Below, piece after piece: positions 42,569 through 49,651 of a DNA stretch of 64,000 bases. The stretch is from Agromyces mediolanus. GTDB taxonomy: Bacteria > Actinomycetota > Actinomycetes > Actinomycetales > Microbacteriaceae. Made by a program: the position numbers and the translations under genes. The first letter of the stretch is position 1; every line of letters starts with the position of its first letter. The stretch covers positions 232,623 through 296,622 of the forward strand of contig NZ_BMRJ01000001.1 of the NCBI RefSeq assembly GCF_014648575.1, written 5' to 3'. The notes beneath the pieces were generated by a model. The model did not search any database. It was not told where the DNA came from and was given only the letters and a program-made list of their open reading frames with translations.

Positions 42569-43530
42569 CCCTGCGGCTCGGCATCGACCTCGGCGGCTCC
42601 GGCAGTCGCCTCGCGCTGCTGGGCGTCGCCGGGCCGCGCCGGGAGCTCGCGGGGGAGCGGGTCGGGGTGACCGGATCCGGCAGCTCGGCGCCGGCGACGG
42701 CGCTCGCCCTGCTCCGCCGGGCGCGCGAGCAGTGGCCGGACGACGTCGCCGCGGTCGAGGGCGTCGGCCTCGGCTCGACGGGGCTCGGCACGCTCGTCGC
42801 CGATCCTGCCGCGCTGGCCGTCGAGCTGCGAGCGCAGCTCGAGTCCGCTCGGCCCGCGGACGCCCCGGCGCCCGCCGTGGCCGTCGCGATCGACGCCGTC
42901 ACCGCCCACCTCGGCGCGCTCGGCGGCGAGTCGGGCGCGATCGTCGCCCTCGGCACCGGGGCGATCGCCTTCGGTTCCGACGGGCACGAGATCTGGCACC
43001 GCGTGGACGGCTGGGGGCATCTGCTCGGCGACCGCGGCGGCGGCGCGTGGATCGGACGGCGCGGCCTCGAGGCCGCCCTGCTCGCGCACGACGGAGTGGA
43101 TGCCTCGGGCGCCGCCCTGCTCGAGGCCGCGCGCGCCCGCTTCGGAGAACCGCTCGGCTGGCCGGCGCAGCTCTACACCCGGGACGACCGTGCCGGGGTG
43201 CTCGCGGGCTTCGTGCCCGATGTCGTCGCGCTCGCCGCCGACGGCGACGGGGCCGCCCTCGCGATCGTCTCCCAGGCGGGGGCGGAGGCCGCCCGGAGCG
43301 CCGCCGCGGCGCTCGTGCCCGGACTCGCGCCGCGGGTTGCGGCGACCGGCGGCCTGTTCGGCGCGGGCGGGACGCTCGTGGAACGCTTCGGGGCGACGCT
43401 TGCCGCGCTGCGCCCTGACGCGGAGGTGCGGGCGCCGCTCGGCGATCCGCTCGACGGCGCGCTGCTGCTCGCCGAGCGGGCGGCGCGGGGCGAGCTCGTC
43501 GCCCGCGCGCCGTCGCTCTGGCTCGGCTGA
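42565..43530 (+). CDS. BadF/BadG-family sugar kinase (GlcNAc/MurNAc kinase-like)
   Basis: 321 aa. LRLGIDLGGSGSRLAL is phosphate 1, IVALGTGAIAFG phosphate 2, GWGHLLGDRGGGAWIGRRGL the family signature, and VAATGGLFGAG the adenosine loop. Clostridial MurK of this family phosphorylates MurNAc and GlcNAc (established). With an ABC importer instead of a PTS, a kinase is needed to make the MurQ substrate, which this gene supplies. Confidence 0.88.
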   Translation: MTLRLGIDLGGSGSRLALLGVAGPRRELAGERVGVTGSGSSAPATALALLRRAREQWPDDVAAVEGVGLGSTGLGTLVADPAALAVELRAQLESARPADAPAPAVAVAIDAVTAHLGALGGESGAIVALGTGAIAFGSDGHEIWHRVDGWGHLLGDRGGGAWIGRRGLEAALLAHDGVDASGAALLEAARARFGEPLGWPAQLYTRDDRAGVLAGFVPDVVALAADGDGAALAIVSQAGAEAARSAAAALVPGLAPRVAATGGLFGAGGTLVERFGATLAALRPDAEVRAPLGDPLDGALLLAERAARGELVARAPSLWLG

Positions 43531-43547
43531 GCAGCCGGGGCGCGCTT

Positions 43548-43563
43548 CCGCGGCCGGCCGCGG
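43548..43563. terminator. palindrome between convergent kinase and QorB-like genes
   Basis: CCGCGGCCGGCCGCGG, perfect, in the 34-bp gap; likely a bidirectional terminator, though without a T-run. Confidence 0.4.
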
Positions 43564-43564
43564 C

Positions 43565-44425
43565 TCAGGCGGAGATCGCCTGGCGGAGGCCGTCGACGAG
43601 CGAGGTCGTCGGGCGGCCGATGAGGCGTGCGAGCGTGCCGTCGGCGTTCGCGAGGACGCCGCGGCGGATGCCGTCGTCGATGCCCGCGACGAAGCCGGCC
43701 GTGCCCGCGTCGAGGCCGGCCGCCTCGAGGGCGGCGACGTGCTCCTCGCTCGAGACCGGGGTGAACGCGACCTCGCGGCCGGTGAGCTCGGATGCCGCGG
43801 CGGCGAGCTCCTCGTAGCCCCAGGCGTGCTCGCCCGAGAAGTCGTAGACGGCGCCGAGGTGGCCGTCCTCGGTCAGCAGCGCCGCGAGCCCCGCGGCGAG
43901 GTCGGCCCGGGTGGCGCTCGCGACCTTGCCGTCGCCGACGCTCGCGACGATCGTGCCCGACTCGGCGGCCTGCTGCACGTCGCCGACGTAGTTCTCGGTG
44001 TACCAGTTGTGCCGGGCGATGACGGCGGGCACGCCCGAGGCGGCGATCGCCTCCTCGGTGGCCTTGTGGTCGGGCGCGAGCACGAACTCGGCGGTGGTCG
44101 CGTTCGGCACGCTCGTGTAGACGAGCTTCGCGACCCCGGCGGCCTTCGCGGCGTCGATGACGTTGCGGTGACCGACGGCGCGGGCGCCTGGCGCGCTGCC
44201 CGAGATGAGCAGCACGGTGTCGACGCCGTCGAGGGCGGCGGAGATGGTCTCGGGGCGGTCGTAGTCGAGCACAGCGGTGCGCACGCCGCGCTCGGCGGCG
44301 GACTGCAGCTTCGCGGCGTCGCGGGCGGTGGCGACGAGCTCGGCGGGGGCGACCCCGCGCTCGAGCAGAGCGTCGACGACGAGGCGGCCGAGCTGGCCGG
44401 AGGCGGCGGTGACGAGGATGGTCAT
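43565..44425 (-). CDS. NAD(P)H-dependent quinone oxidoreductase, QorB/NmrA family
   Basis: 286 aa. ILVTAASGQLGRLVVDALL is the NADPH loop; VYTSVPNATT, DHKATEEAI and ARHNWYTENY match E. coli QorB (YtfG). Cytoplasmic reductase of quinones. In E. coli it is divergent from the HxlR regulator YtfH; here the divergent YtfH-like gene is cut by a transposon, so this gene may be deregulated. Confidence 0.88.
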   Translation of the reverse strand: MTILVTAASGQLGRLVVDALLERGVAPAELVATARDAAKLQSAAERGVRTAVLDYDRPETISAALDGVDTVLLISGSAPGARAVGHRNVIDAAKAAGVAKLVYTSVPNATTAEFVLAPDHKATEEAIAASGVPAVIARHNWYTENYVGDVQQAAESGTIVASVGDGKVASATRADLAAGLAALLTEDGHLGAVYDFSGEHAWGYEELAAAASELTGREVAFTPVSSEEHVAALEAAGLDAGTAGFVAGIDDGIRRGVLANADGTLARLIGRPTTSLVDGLRQAISA

Positions 44426-44508
44426 GCGGTGGTCCTTTCGGAAGCGCCGGCCCCTCCGGCGTCATCAAGGGCCAACCGGATGCCTCGGGCCGTGCATTCC
44501 TTCTGGCG

Positions 44509-44536
44509 GGTACCCACTTTCCGGTAAGGTACCCAC
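44509..44536. promoter_or_regulatory. direct repeat GGTACCCAC, 19 bp apart
   Basis: Two identical 9-mers (44509-44517 and 44528-44536) fill the divergent qorB/hxlR promoter and abut the hxlR ATG. Spacing suits a dimeric HxlR regulator binding on one face. Confidence 0.5.
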
Positions 44537-44596
44537 ATGCAGGTAAGTCTTGCGGATCTGCGCATCGAGCGCCCGAAGATCTTCACCCACGGCTGC
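44537..44596 (+). pseudogene. HxlR-family (YtfH-like) regulator, 5' fragment
   Basis: Twenty codons, MQVSLADLRIERPKIFTHGC, match the N-terminus of YtfH-like regulators up to the conserved Cys. The sequence then switches to transposon DNA and the frame stops at 44614. The remainder of the gene is not found in the window. Direct loss of function is expected. Confidence 0.75.
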
Positions 44597-44680
44597 TGTG
44601 AGGTCTCCGCTTAACTGGCAGCATCTCGAATTGTCCGGCAGCGGACGAATCTCGGCTGGCAGTAGAAATCCGGTTGGCAG
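44597..44680. repeat. left end of Tn7-like transposon with four TnsB-type sites
   Basis: Begins TGTGAGGTC directly after the hxlR Cys codon. TGGCAG/CGGCAG cores occur at 44616, 44636, 44657 and 44675, 18-21 bp apart, each preceded by an A/T-rich half. Regular overlapping 20-bp sites are the hallmark of Tn7-family ends. Confidence 0.7.
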
Positions 44681-44813
44681 CGACAGACCCCAGTGGCCAG
44701 GATCCAGCCGCCGTCGGTGTGCGCCGCTGTTGCGGCTGGGCCGGTCAACCCATCGTAGGTAGTCAGTGTTAGTCAGTAGGTAACGTCAGCCGCGCCCGGG
44801 TAACGTCCACACC
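44681..44813. other. spacer between transposon end and cargo gene
   Basis: Holds TAGTCAGTGTTAGTCAG and two GGTAACGTC copies 20 bp apart (44779 and 44799) just before the cargo start. The GGTAAC hexamer recurs in the 59007-59308 array. Confidence 0.5.
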
Positions 44814-46697
44814 GTGGAAAGCACGCCGGAAGAACTCGTTGCCGCGCTCGAACAGCACAACTGGCGTGCTGTCTTCGATCTCGATCCGATGGAGGCCTGG
44901 CGGCGTCTCGGGGAGCTCGCCGAACAGTTGCAAGATGAAGACCCGATCGCCTCCGAAGGTCTGCGCATCGTTCAGACGGTGAGTGGCATGATGCTCGACG
45001 GCGACAGCTGGGACATGCCGTATAAACCGCTCGCACAGTTCGAAGACTGGCGGTCCGCCCTTCCTTCAGACCTTGATGAGGGGCAGCTTCGATTCCTTCA
45101 CGAACTGGCGCCAACCCTCCCGGGTTCACAGCTCGCTGCACGAGTGAGCGATGTACTCCACCTCCGAACGACCAGCAGAACTGAGCGGATCGAACATGCT
45201 GCCCGCGCCGTGGAACTCTGGATTGCATCCGGGTTCACACGTGTGCTCGCAAGAAGCGAGGGCGAAGATTGGATACGCGCTGCAGAGATTGCCGCGCGCT
45301 ACCGCATGGCTGAATCGGCGGGGCGACTTACGGAGCAGGCGCTCGCTGTCCTTCGGTCCGATGACGATATTGCCGCCCTTCGGGCAGCCGGAGTGATGCG
45401 CCGGGCGAGGTACTTCGGCGAGCATGACGACGAAGTCGCGCTTCAGATGGAATCGAGAGGGCTGCGCTCCGCAGTGGCCCGCCGCCAGCGGACGTTCCTC
45501 GAAGAGGCGTTGCGCTGGGTCCGCGGCGGCGACGCAGCCGAGCGTCACGCGCGGCTACACGAGCTCATTGGCGACACGTGGTGGGATGAAGCGGTCAGCC
45601 GTGCAGAAGATTCGCATCTGGTGGCACGTGACTTCTTCGCCAACGCCTACAACACCTATCGGGCGATTCCCCGCAAGTTCCGAAGCGCCGCCGTGACAGA
45701 GCGCCTCAGCCGTCTTCCGGCGATTGTTCGCGAGCACGGCGAACAGGCGCTGGGCGAGTTCACATCTTTCGTCAGCGACCCAATTGACGTCAGCTCGATC
45801 CGTGAACTCGCGGAGTCGTTCGCTGCCGAGGAAATGCCGATCGACGCGTTGGCGAGTTGGTTCGTCAACTATGAGCTCGACGCATTCGAAACCGCCAAGA
45901 GCGATGCGGAGATGCTCATTCGCGAGCACCCACTGACACACATATTCGGTAGTTCGACCGTCGCGGCGGATGGGCGGAAACTGCACAGCTCGTCAAGTAG
46001 TCGCACGCATATGGGAGTTGAGAACGGTGTCTGGTCTCAGATGGTCAAGCACTTCCATCAGAGGATTGATCTCCTTGCTCAGAGTTACATCCGGCCGGGT
46101 CTCTGGAGCCTCAGTGCGGCCTTCCGTCTTTCGTTGGGCGACTTCAAATTGATGGTGAGCGCGTCACCGTTCGTGCCGCCGGAGGTCGAGAATCTGTACG
46201 CGCGGGGTCTGCACCACGGCTACTACGGGAGGTTTGCCGAAGCTGTTCACCTGTTGGCGCCCGTCACAGAAGCCTGCGTTCGTGCCGCGCTGCACCGGGA
46301 TGGAATAGAAACTCGCAACCTTCGTGTGGACGACACCGAGATCGAACCCGGTCTAAGTGCGTTGATGGAACTCGACGGGGCGGATGAGGCGCTCGGGTAC
46401 GACCTGGCATGGAACATGCGGGCGTTGTACTGCGGCCCGCTCGGACCGAACCTCCGTAACCGAGTAGCGCATGGGCTTGTCAGCGACGTTGAAGCAGCTG
46501 GCGCTGACGTGGTCTTCGCTTGGTGGCTCGCCCTTCGGTTGGCCTTCGTTCCCTACTTCAACATGGTTCGGGCAGAGGAGCACCGCAGCGAGCACGACTC
46601 GGGTGTGGGCCCGAAGCTGTGCGGTAAGGCCCGCGCGAACGGCCGCGGTACGTGTCAGCGCAGGGTGGGTGCGCGCGGGTGTCCCTTCCACGGGTAG
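44814..46697 (+). CDS. DUF4209-like protein, candidate HEPN effector
   Basis: 627 aa, GTG start without a clear ribosome-binding site. Mostly helical. The C-terminal part has GPNLRNRVAHGL, in which R548-N-x3-H553 fits the HEPN RNase motif R-x4-6-H and the DUF4209 family end. A 25-residue tail with CGKARANGRGTCQ and GCPFHG looks like a small Cys/His zinc knot. DUF4209 proteins occur in defence-rich islands. As the only gene between the transposon end and tniQ it is probably anti-phage cargo; this is inference. Lower GC than the host genes. Confidence 0.6.
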   Translation: MESTPEELVAALEQHNWRAVFDLDPMEAWRRLGELAEQLQDEDPIASEGLRIVQTVSGMMLDGDSWDMPYKPLAQFEDWRSALPSDLDEGQLRFLHELAPTLPGSQLAARVSDVLHLRTTSRTERIEHAARAVELWIASGFTRVLARSEGEDWIRAAEIAARYRMAESAGRLTEQALAVLRSDDDIAALRAAGVMRRARYFGEHDDEVALQMESRGLRSAVARRQRTFLEEALRWVRGGDAAERHARLHELIGDTWWDEAVSRAEDSHLVARDFFANAYNTYRAIPRKFRSAAVTERLSRLPAIVREHGEQALGEFTSFVSDPIDVSSIRELAESFAAEEMPIDALASWFVNYELDAFETAKSDAEMLIREHPLTHIFGSSTVAADGRKLHSSSSSRTHMGVENGVWSQMVKHFHQRIDLLAQSYIRPGLWSLSAAFRLSLGDFKLMVSASPFVPPEVENLYARGLHHGYYGRFAEAVHLLAPVTEACVRAALHRDGIETRNLRVDDTEIEPGLSALMELDGADEALGYDLAWNMRALYCGPLGPNLRNRVAHGLVSDVEAAGADVVFAWWLALRLAFVPYFNMVRAEEHRSEHDSGVGPKLCGKARANGRGTCQRRVGARGCPFHG

Positions 46698-46715
46698 CTT
46701 GCAGCAAGCGGCGGG

Positions 46716-48614
46716 TCAGCACTCTTTGCATCCGCGTTTCGCGCGCACACGAGTAGTTGTTTGTTCTGTATGCCCCTTCTGGCACAACCAATCGATCGGA
46801 ACGCTGAGGTTCATGACCTTGTTCGGCGGCAACGGGTTCGAGTCTGCCCAGTCGATCACTGTCTCCGGAAAGCGGGTGGCGAGGTCGTTGACGCCTTCGA
46901 CTAGGCGCTTGTTGTTGCAGACGCTGCAGCCGGTGCCGCGATGTACTCGGAATCGTGCGGACGCAGGGTAGGAATGACCTTTCGGGCAGACCCACCAGAG
47001 GACGCGGGCTGTTCCTGCATGGACTCGGTCCGGGGTGATCCCGTTCTTCTCGACGTCAAACTCCGGCACAAGGTGCGGCGCGACCTCCGCGATATCGTTC
47101 TTGCCAGGGATCGTATGTCGATTGGTGCACTTCCCGCAGCCGGCAGTTGTCATCTTCACTCGTACGATGACCGGGAGCTGGTACGCATGCCCTTCATCGC
47201 AGAGCCACCACATGGTTCTGGGCGAGGTGTGCTTGATCTGAGACGCGGACAGCGAGTTGCGGGTGGGGTGTAACCTCGGTGCGAGGTCTGGATGGGTGAC
47301 GTCTAGCGTGTTCACTCCTTCGTCGGCTGTCCGTCCGGTACAGATGCCGCACCGCCCTTGTGTCTGCTGCATCACCCAGATGGTGCGGCGGAACCGATGA
47401 CCGTTGTCGCACTTCCAGTGGTATTTGCGCGCACCGCCGCCGAGCGTCTCTGAGGGGTTGCACCCGTTTTCCGGCACGTCAAACCACTTCACGAACTGCG
47501 GGAAGAGCGTCGCTAGGTCGTTGACACCGATCACGAGCTCGCGCATCGAACAGACTCGGCAGTTGACGCGCTGGTTGCGATACGCGGTCATGACGGTTGC
47601 GCGGTGGGTTTGTCGGACGTGGCCGTTGCGGCAGATCACTTGCGCTGACCCGTTCACCGATGGAAGTTCTGACCGTGTGAGTCCAAGTTCTCCGTTGTGG
47701 TGGATGAACGCCGCGGTGTGGTCCGCGAGCGTCTCAACGGTGAAACCTACTGCTTTGAGGTAGCCCCCGAAATGCTGGAACGGACCCTGGATCTGGGACC
47801 ATGCGGTCGAGGCTGCTGTCACGTCCAAATCGTGCGCCCAGGCGCCCGCAGCAGCACTCCGGGTGGCTGCGCTGGCCGCGACAGGTCTGAGCAGCAGCGC
47901 CAGGTGTTGCGCGACAAGCTCGGCGTTTTCAGGTACACGGTGTTGGGTCTCGGTAAGCAGAAGTTCCCAGCGTCGTTCGAAGCTACGGAGCGGGTTGAAG
48001 TAGTCGGCGATGAACCACGGTGCGGTGATCAGACCGATCAGCCGGACAAGGACCGGGAACAGGAGATAGTCAGCATCGGAGTGTGAGCCTCGAGAGATTC
48101 TGCGGAGAATGTCTCGCACCTCCATGTGTAGCCGTGCGGAGATCCGATCTCGGGCGAGCAGACGCCGGTACTTCCGCTCAGCATTGACATGCGCGGGTGA
48201 AACAGACCGCTGCTCCGTTGCGGCGACGCCCGGGGCCGTCCATCGCCGGTGACGGAGGCACACGTTTCCGCCAAGGTGTGGTACTTGGGGGTACGGCTCC
48301 CCGTGAGCGCAGCGGGAGCATCCGACTCGGGACTCCAAACCCATGGTGCAGCAGGGGTGGCAAGAACCGTCCTGGTGTGCTCTGAGTTTCGCTTCCCAGT
48401 GGAATCGGGCAGACTCGACCAACCCCTTCTCCTGCACGTAGATCAGCAGCCGGGCGTCATCACCACCATCGTGTGAGTGCTGCAACCCTCGGAGGTACGC
48501 AGCAACATGGAGGTCCGACTCGCCGTTCGCTTGAGCCAGTCGTTGTGCGTAGCTCGCCGGCGTCTCCATGTTCAGGACACGGGGACGGGAAAGGTACGGG
48601 ATGGCGCCGATCAT
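46716..48614 (-). CDS. tniQ: TniQ-like target-selection protein fused to five zinc ribbons
   Basis: 632 aa. The N-terminus has ETPASYAQRLAQANG (TniQ start motif, residues 17-31) and a zinc knuckle at C85/C88, C99/C102, C119/H122. From residue 328 to the end there are five C-x3-GH..C-x2-C units (C328-C355, C402-C425, C472-C496, C543-C566, C611-C632), each with W-x-C-x3-GH and separated by GVNDLAT-like segments, matching the DUF4379 treble-clef zinc ribbon. ATGA overlap with tnsC. TniQ/TnsD proteins choose the insertion site; the ribbon array is probably the DNA-reading module in place of the usual TnsD C-terminus. Confidence 0.82.
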   Translation of the reverse strand: MIGAIPYLSRPRVLNMETPASYAQRLAQANGESDLHVAAYLRGLQHSHDGGDDARLLIYVQEKGLVESARFHWEAKLRAHQDGSCHPCCTMGLESRVGCSRCAHGEPYPQVPHLGGNVCLRHRRWTAPGVAATEQRSVSPAHVNAERKYRRLLARDRISARLHMEVRDILRRISRGSHSDADYLLFPVLVRLIGLITAPWFIADYFNPLRSFERRWELLLTETQHRVPENAELVAQHLALLLRPVAASAATRSAAAGAWAHDLDVTAASTAWSQIQGPFQHFGGYLKAVGFTVETLADHTAAFIHHNGELGLTRSELPSVNGSAQVICRNGHVRQTHRATVMTAYRNQRVNCRVCSMRELVIGVNDLATLFPQFVKWFDVPENGCNPSETLGGGARKYHWKCDNGHRFRRTIWVMQQTQGRCGICTGRTADEGVNTLDVTHPDLAPRLHPTRNSLSASQIKHTSPRTMWWLCDEGHAYQLPVIVRVKMTTAGCGKCTNRHTIPGKNDIAEVAPHLVPEFDVEKNGITPDRVHAGTARVLWWVCPKGHSYPASARFRVHRGTGCSVCNNKRLVEGVNDLATRFPETVIDWADSNPLPPNKVMNLSVPIDWLCQKGHTEQTTTRVRAKRGCKEC

Positions 48615-49651
48615 GCTACTGCCGTGACCCGTTTCATCAGATCGACCGCCGCCATGCTCGGCTGCAGCGCCAATACGTCTTCGATCCGGATAGTCTCGGG
48701 CGCCTCCGCACCGCGCTGGCGAATCTGCCGCGTCGCTGCCATCCGCATCAGCCGCACCAAGTCCCCGATTGATCCTCCGCTGTGTCGGTGGAGCTCCTGG
48801 GCGTGTCGACGGAGCGAGCCCACTTTGTGGTCGAACAGCGGAAGTTCACGCTCGACTGCTGAGATGAGCTCCTTCCAGAGCTCCTTCTCGGTCGGGGTCG
48901 TGTATCGGTACCGTTCGACACGGTGGGTCTGCACCCTGCCGCGAATCTGGGTCGCGAAGTCACCGCTGAACGCTTCGCCTGGCGTGATCTCGGCGCTCAG
49001 GTACAGGAACGTGACTCCCGCCGCTTGGTTGTGCAGGTCCTTCAGGAAAGACAACGACTGGCGGCCGAACCGGTCCCGAGGTGAGAGGTGCTGCAACTCG
49101 TCGATCACGATCAGCTTCGTGCGGGCTTTCGCGATCGTGGCGCAGATTCGGGTGGTAAGCGAGTTCAGCGTCTCCTTCGAGCGAACGGTCAATCCGTAGA
49201 ACTCAGCGATCCTCGTCGCGAGCGCGACAGCTCCGGACTCTGAAGGGATGAGCACGTAGGCGACGGGCACACGTCCGTCGGCGAGCCAACCTGGATGCCG
49301 TCGCACTTCTTGCAAGTGCACAGTTCGCATTGCGATCAGGGCTGCGGTTGTCTTCCCGAGGGTGCCCGGCCCTGAGACGTGGAGGCCTGCATGCCCCGAG
49401 CTGAGGCCCGCGTTCTCATACAGCAAGTCTTGGACCGTCTCGATAATCCGACCAACCTCGGGGGTCTGGATGACGAACCCGGTGTTCATGTGAAGGAGGC
49501 GCCGTTCGTCGTATCGGTTCCGGTCGGTCTTGCTCATTGACCGATAGGCGTCGCGACTCTCTCGCGGAAACTCCTCAAGCGGCCGACCGAGGAACTCGGT
49601 CAGCCCATCCCATCGGGTGAGCGGTCGGTTCGGGGTTTCAGGGGGCAGCAT
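48611..49651 (-). CDS. tnsC: TnsC/TniB-like AAA+ transposition regulator
   Basis: 346 aa. Walker A GPGTLGKTT (94-102), Walker B KLIVIDELQHL (D184, E185) and a sensor-like LYLSAEIT. It would bridge TniQ at the target and the transposase. Walker A is slightly unusual, with Leu between the Thr and Gly. Start overlaps the tnsB stop (TGATG). Confidence 0.88.
   Translation of the reverse strand: MLPPETPNRPLTRWDGLTEFLGRPLEEFPRESRDAYRSMSKTDRNRYDERRLLHMNTGFVIQTPEVGRIIETVQDLLYENAGLSSGHAGLHVSGPGTLGKTTAALIAMRTVHLQEVRRHPGWLADGRVPVAYVLIPSESGAVALATRIAEFYGLTVRSKETLNSLTTRICATIAKARTKLIVIDELQHLSPRDRFGRQSLSFLKDLHNQAAGVTFLYLSAEITPGEAFSGDFATQIRGRVQTHRVERYRYTTPTEKELWKELISAVERELPLFDHKVGSLRRHAQELHRHSGGSIGDLVRLMRMAATRQIRQRGAEAPETIRIEDVLALQPSMAAVDLMKRVTAVA

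Noticed and set aside
44779-44804. GGTAACGTC pair as transposase binding sites
   Set aside because: They differ from the TGGCAG sites and lie inside the element 100 bp from them; the hexamer belongs with the 59007-59308 boxes.
46941-47273. 110-codon plus-strand ORF inside tniQ
   Set aside because: Shadow frame; the minus strand has the regular Cys/His ribbons.
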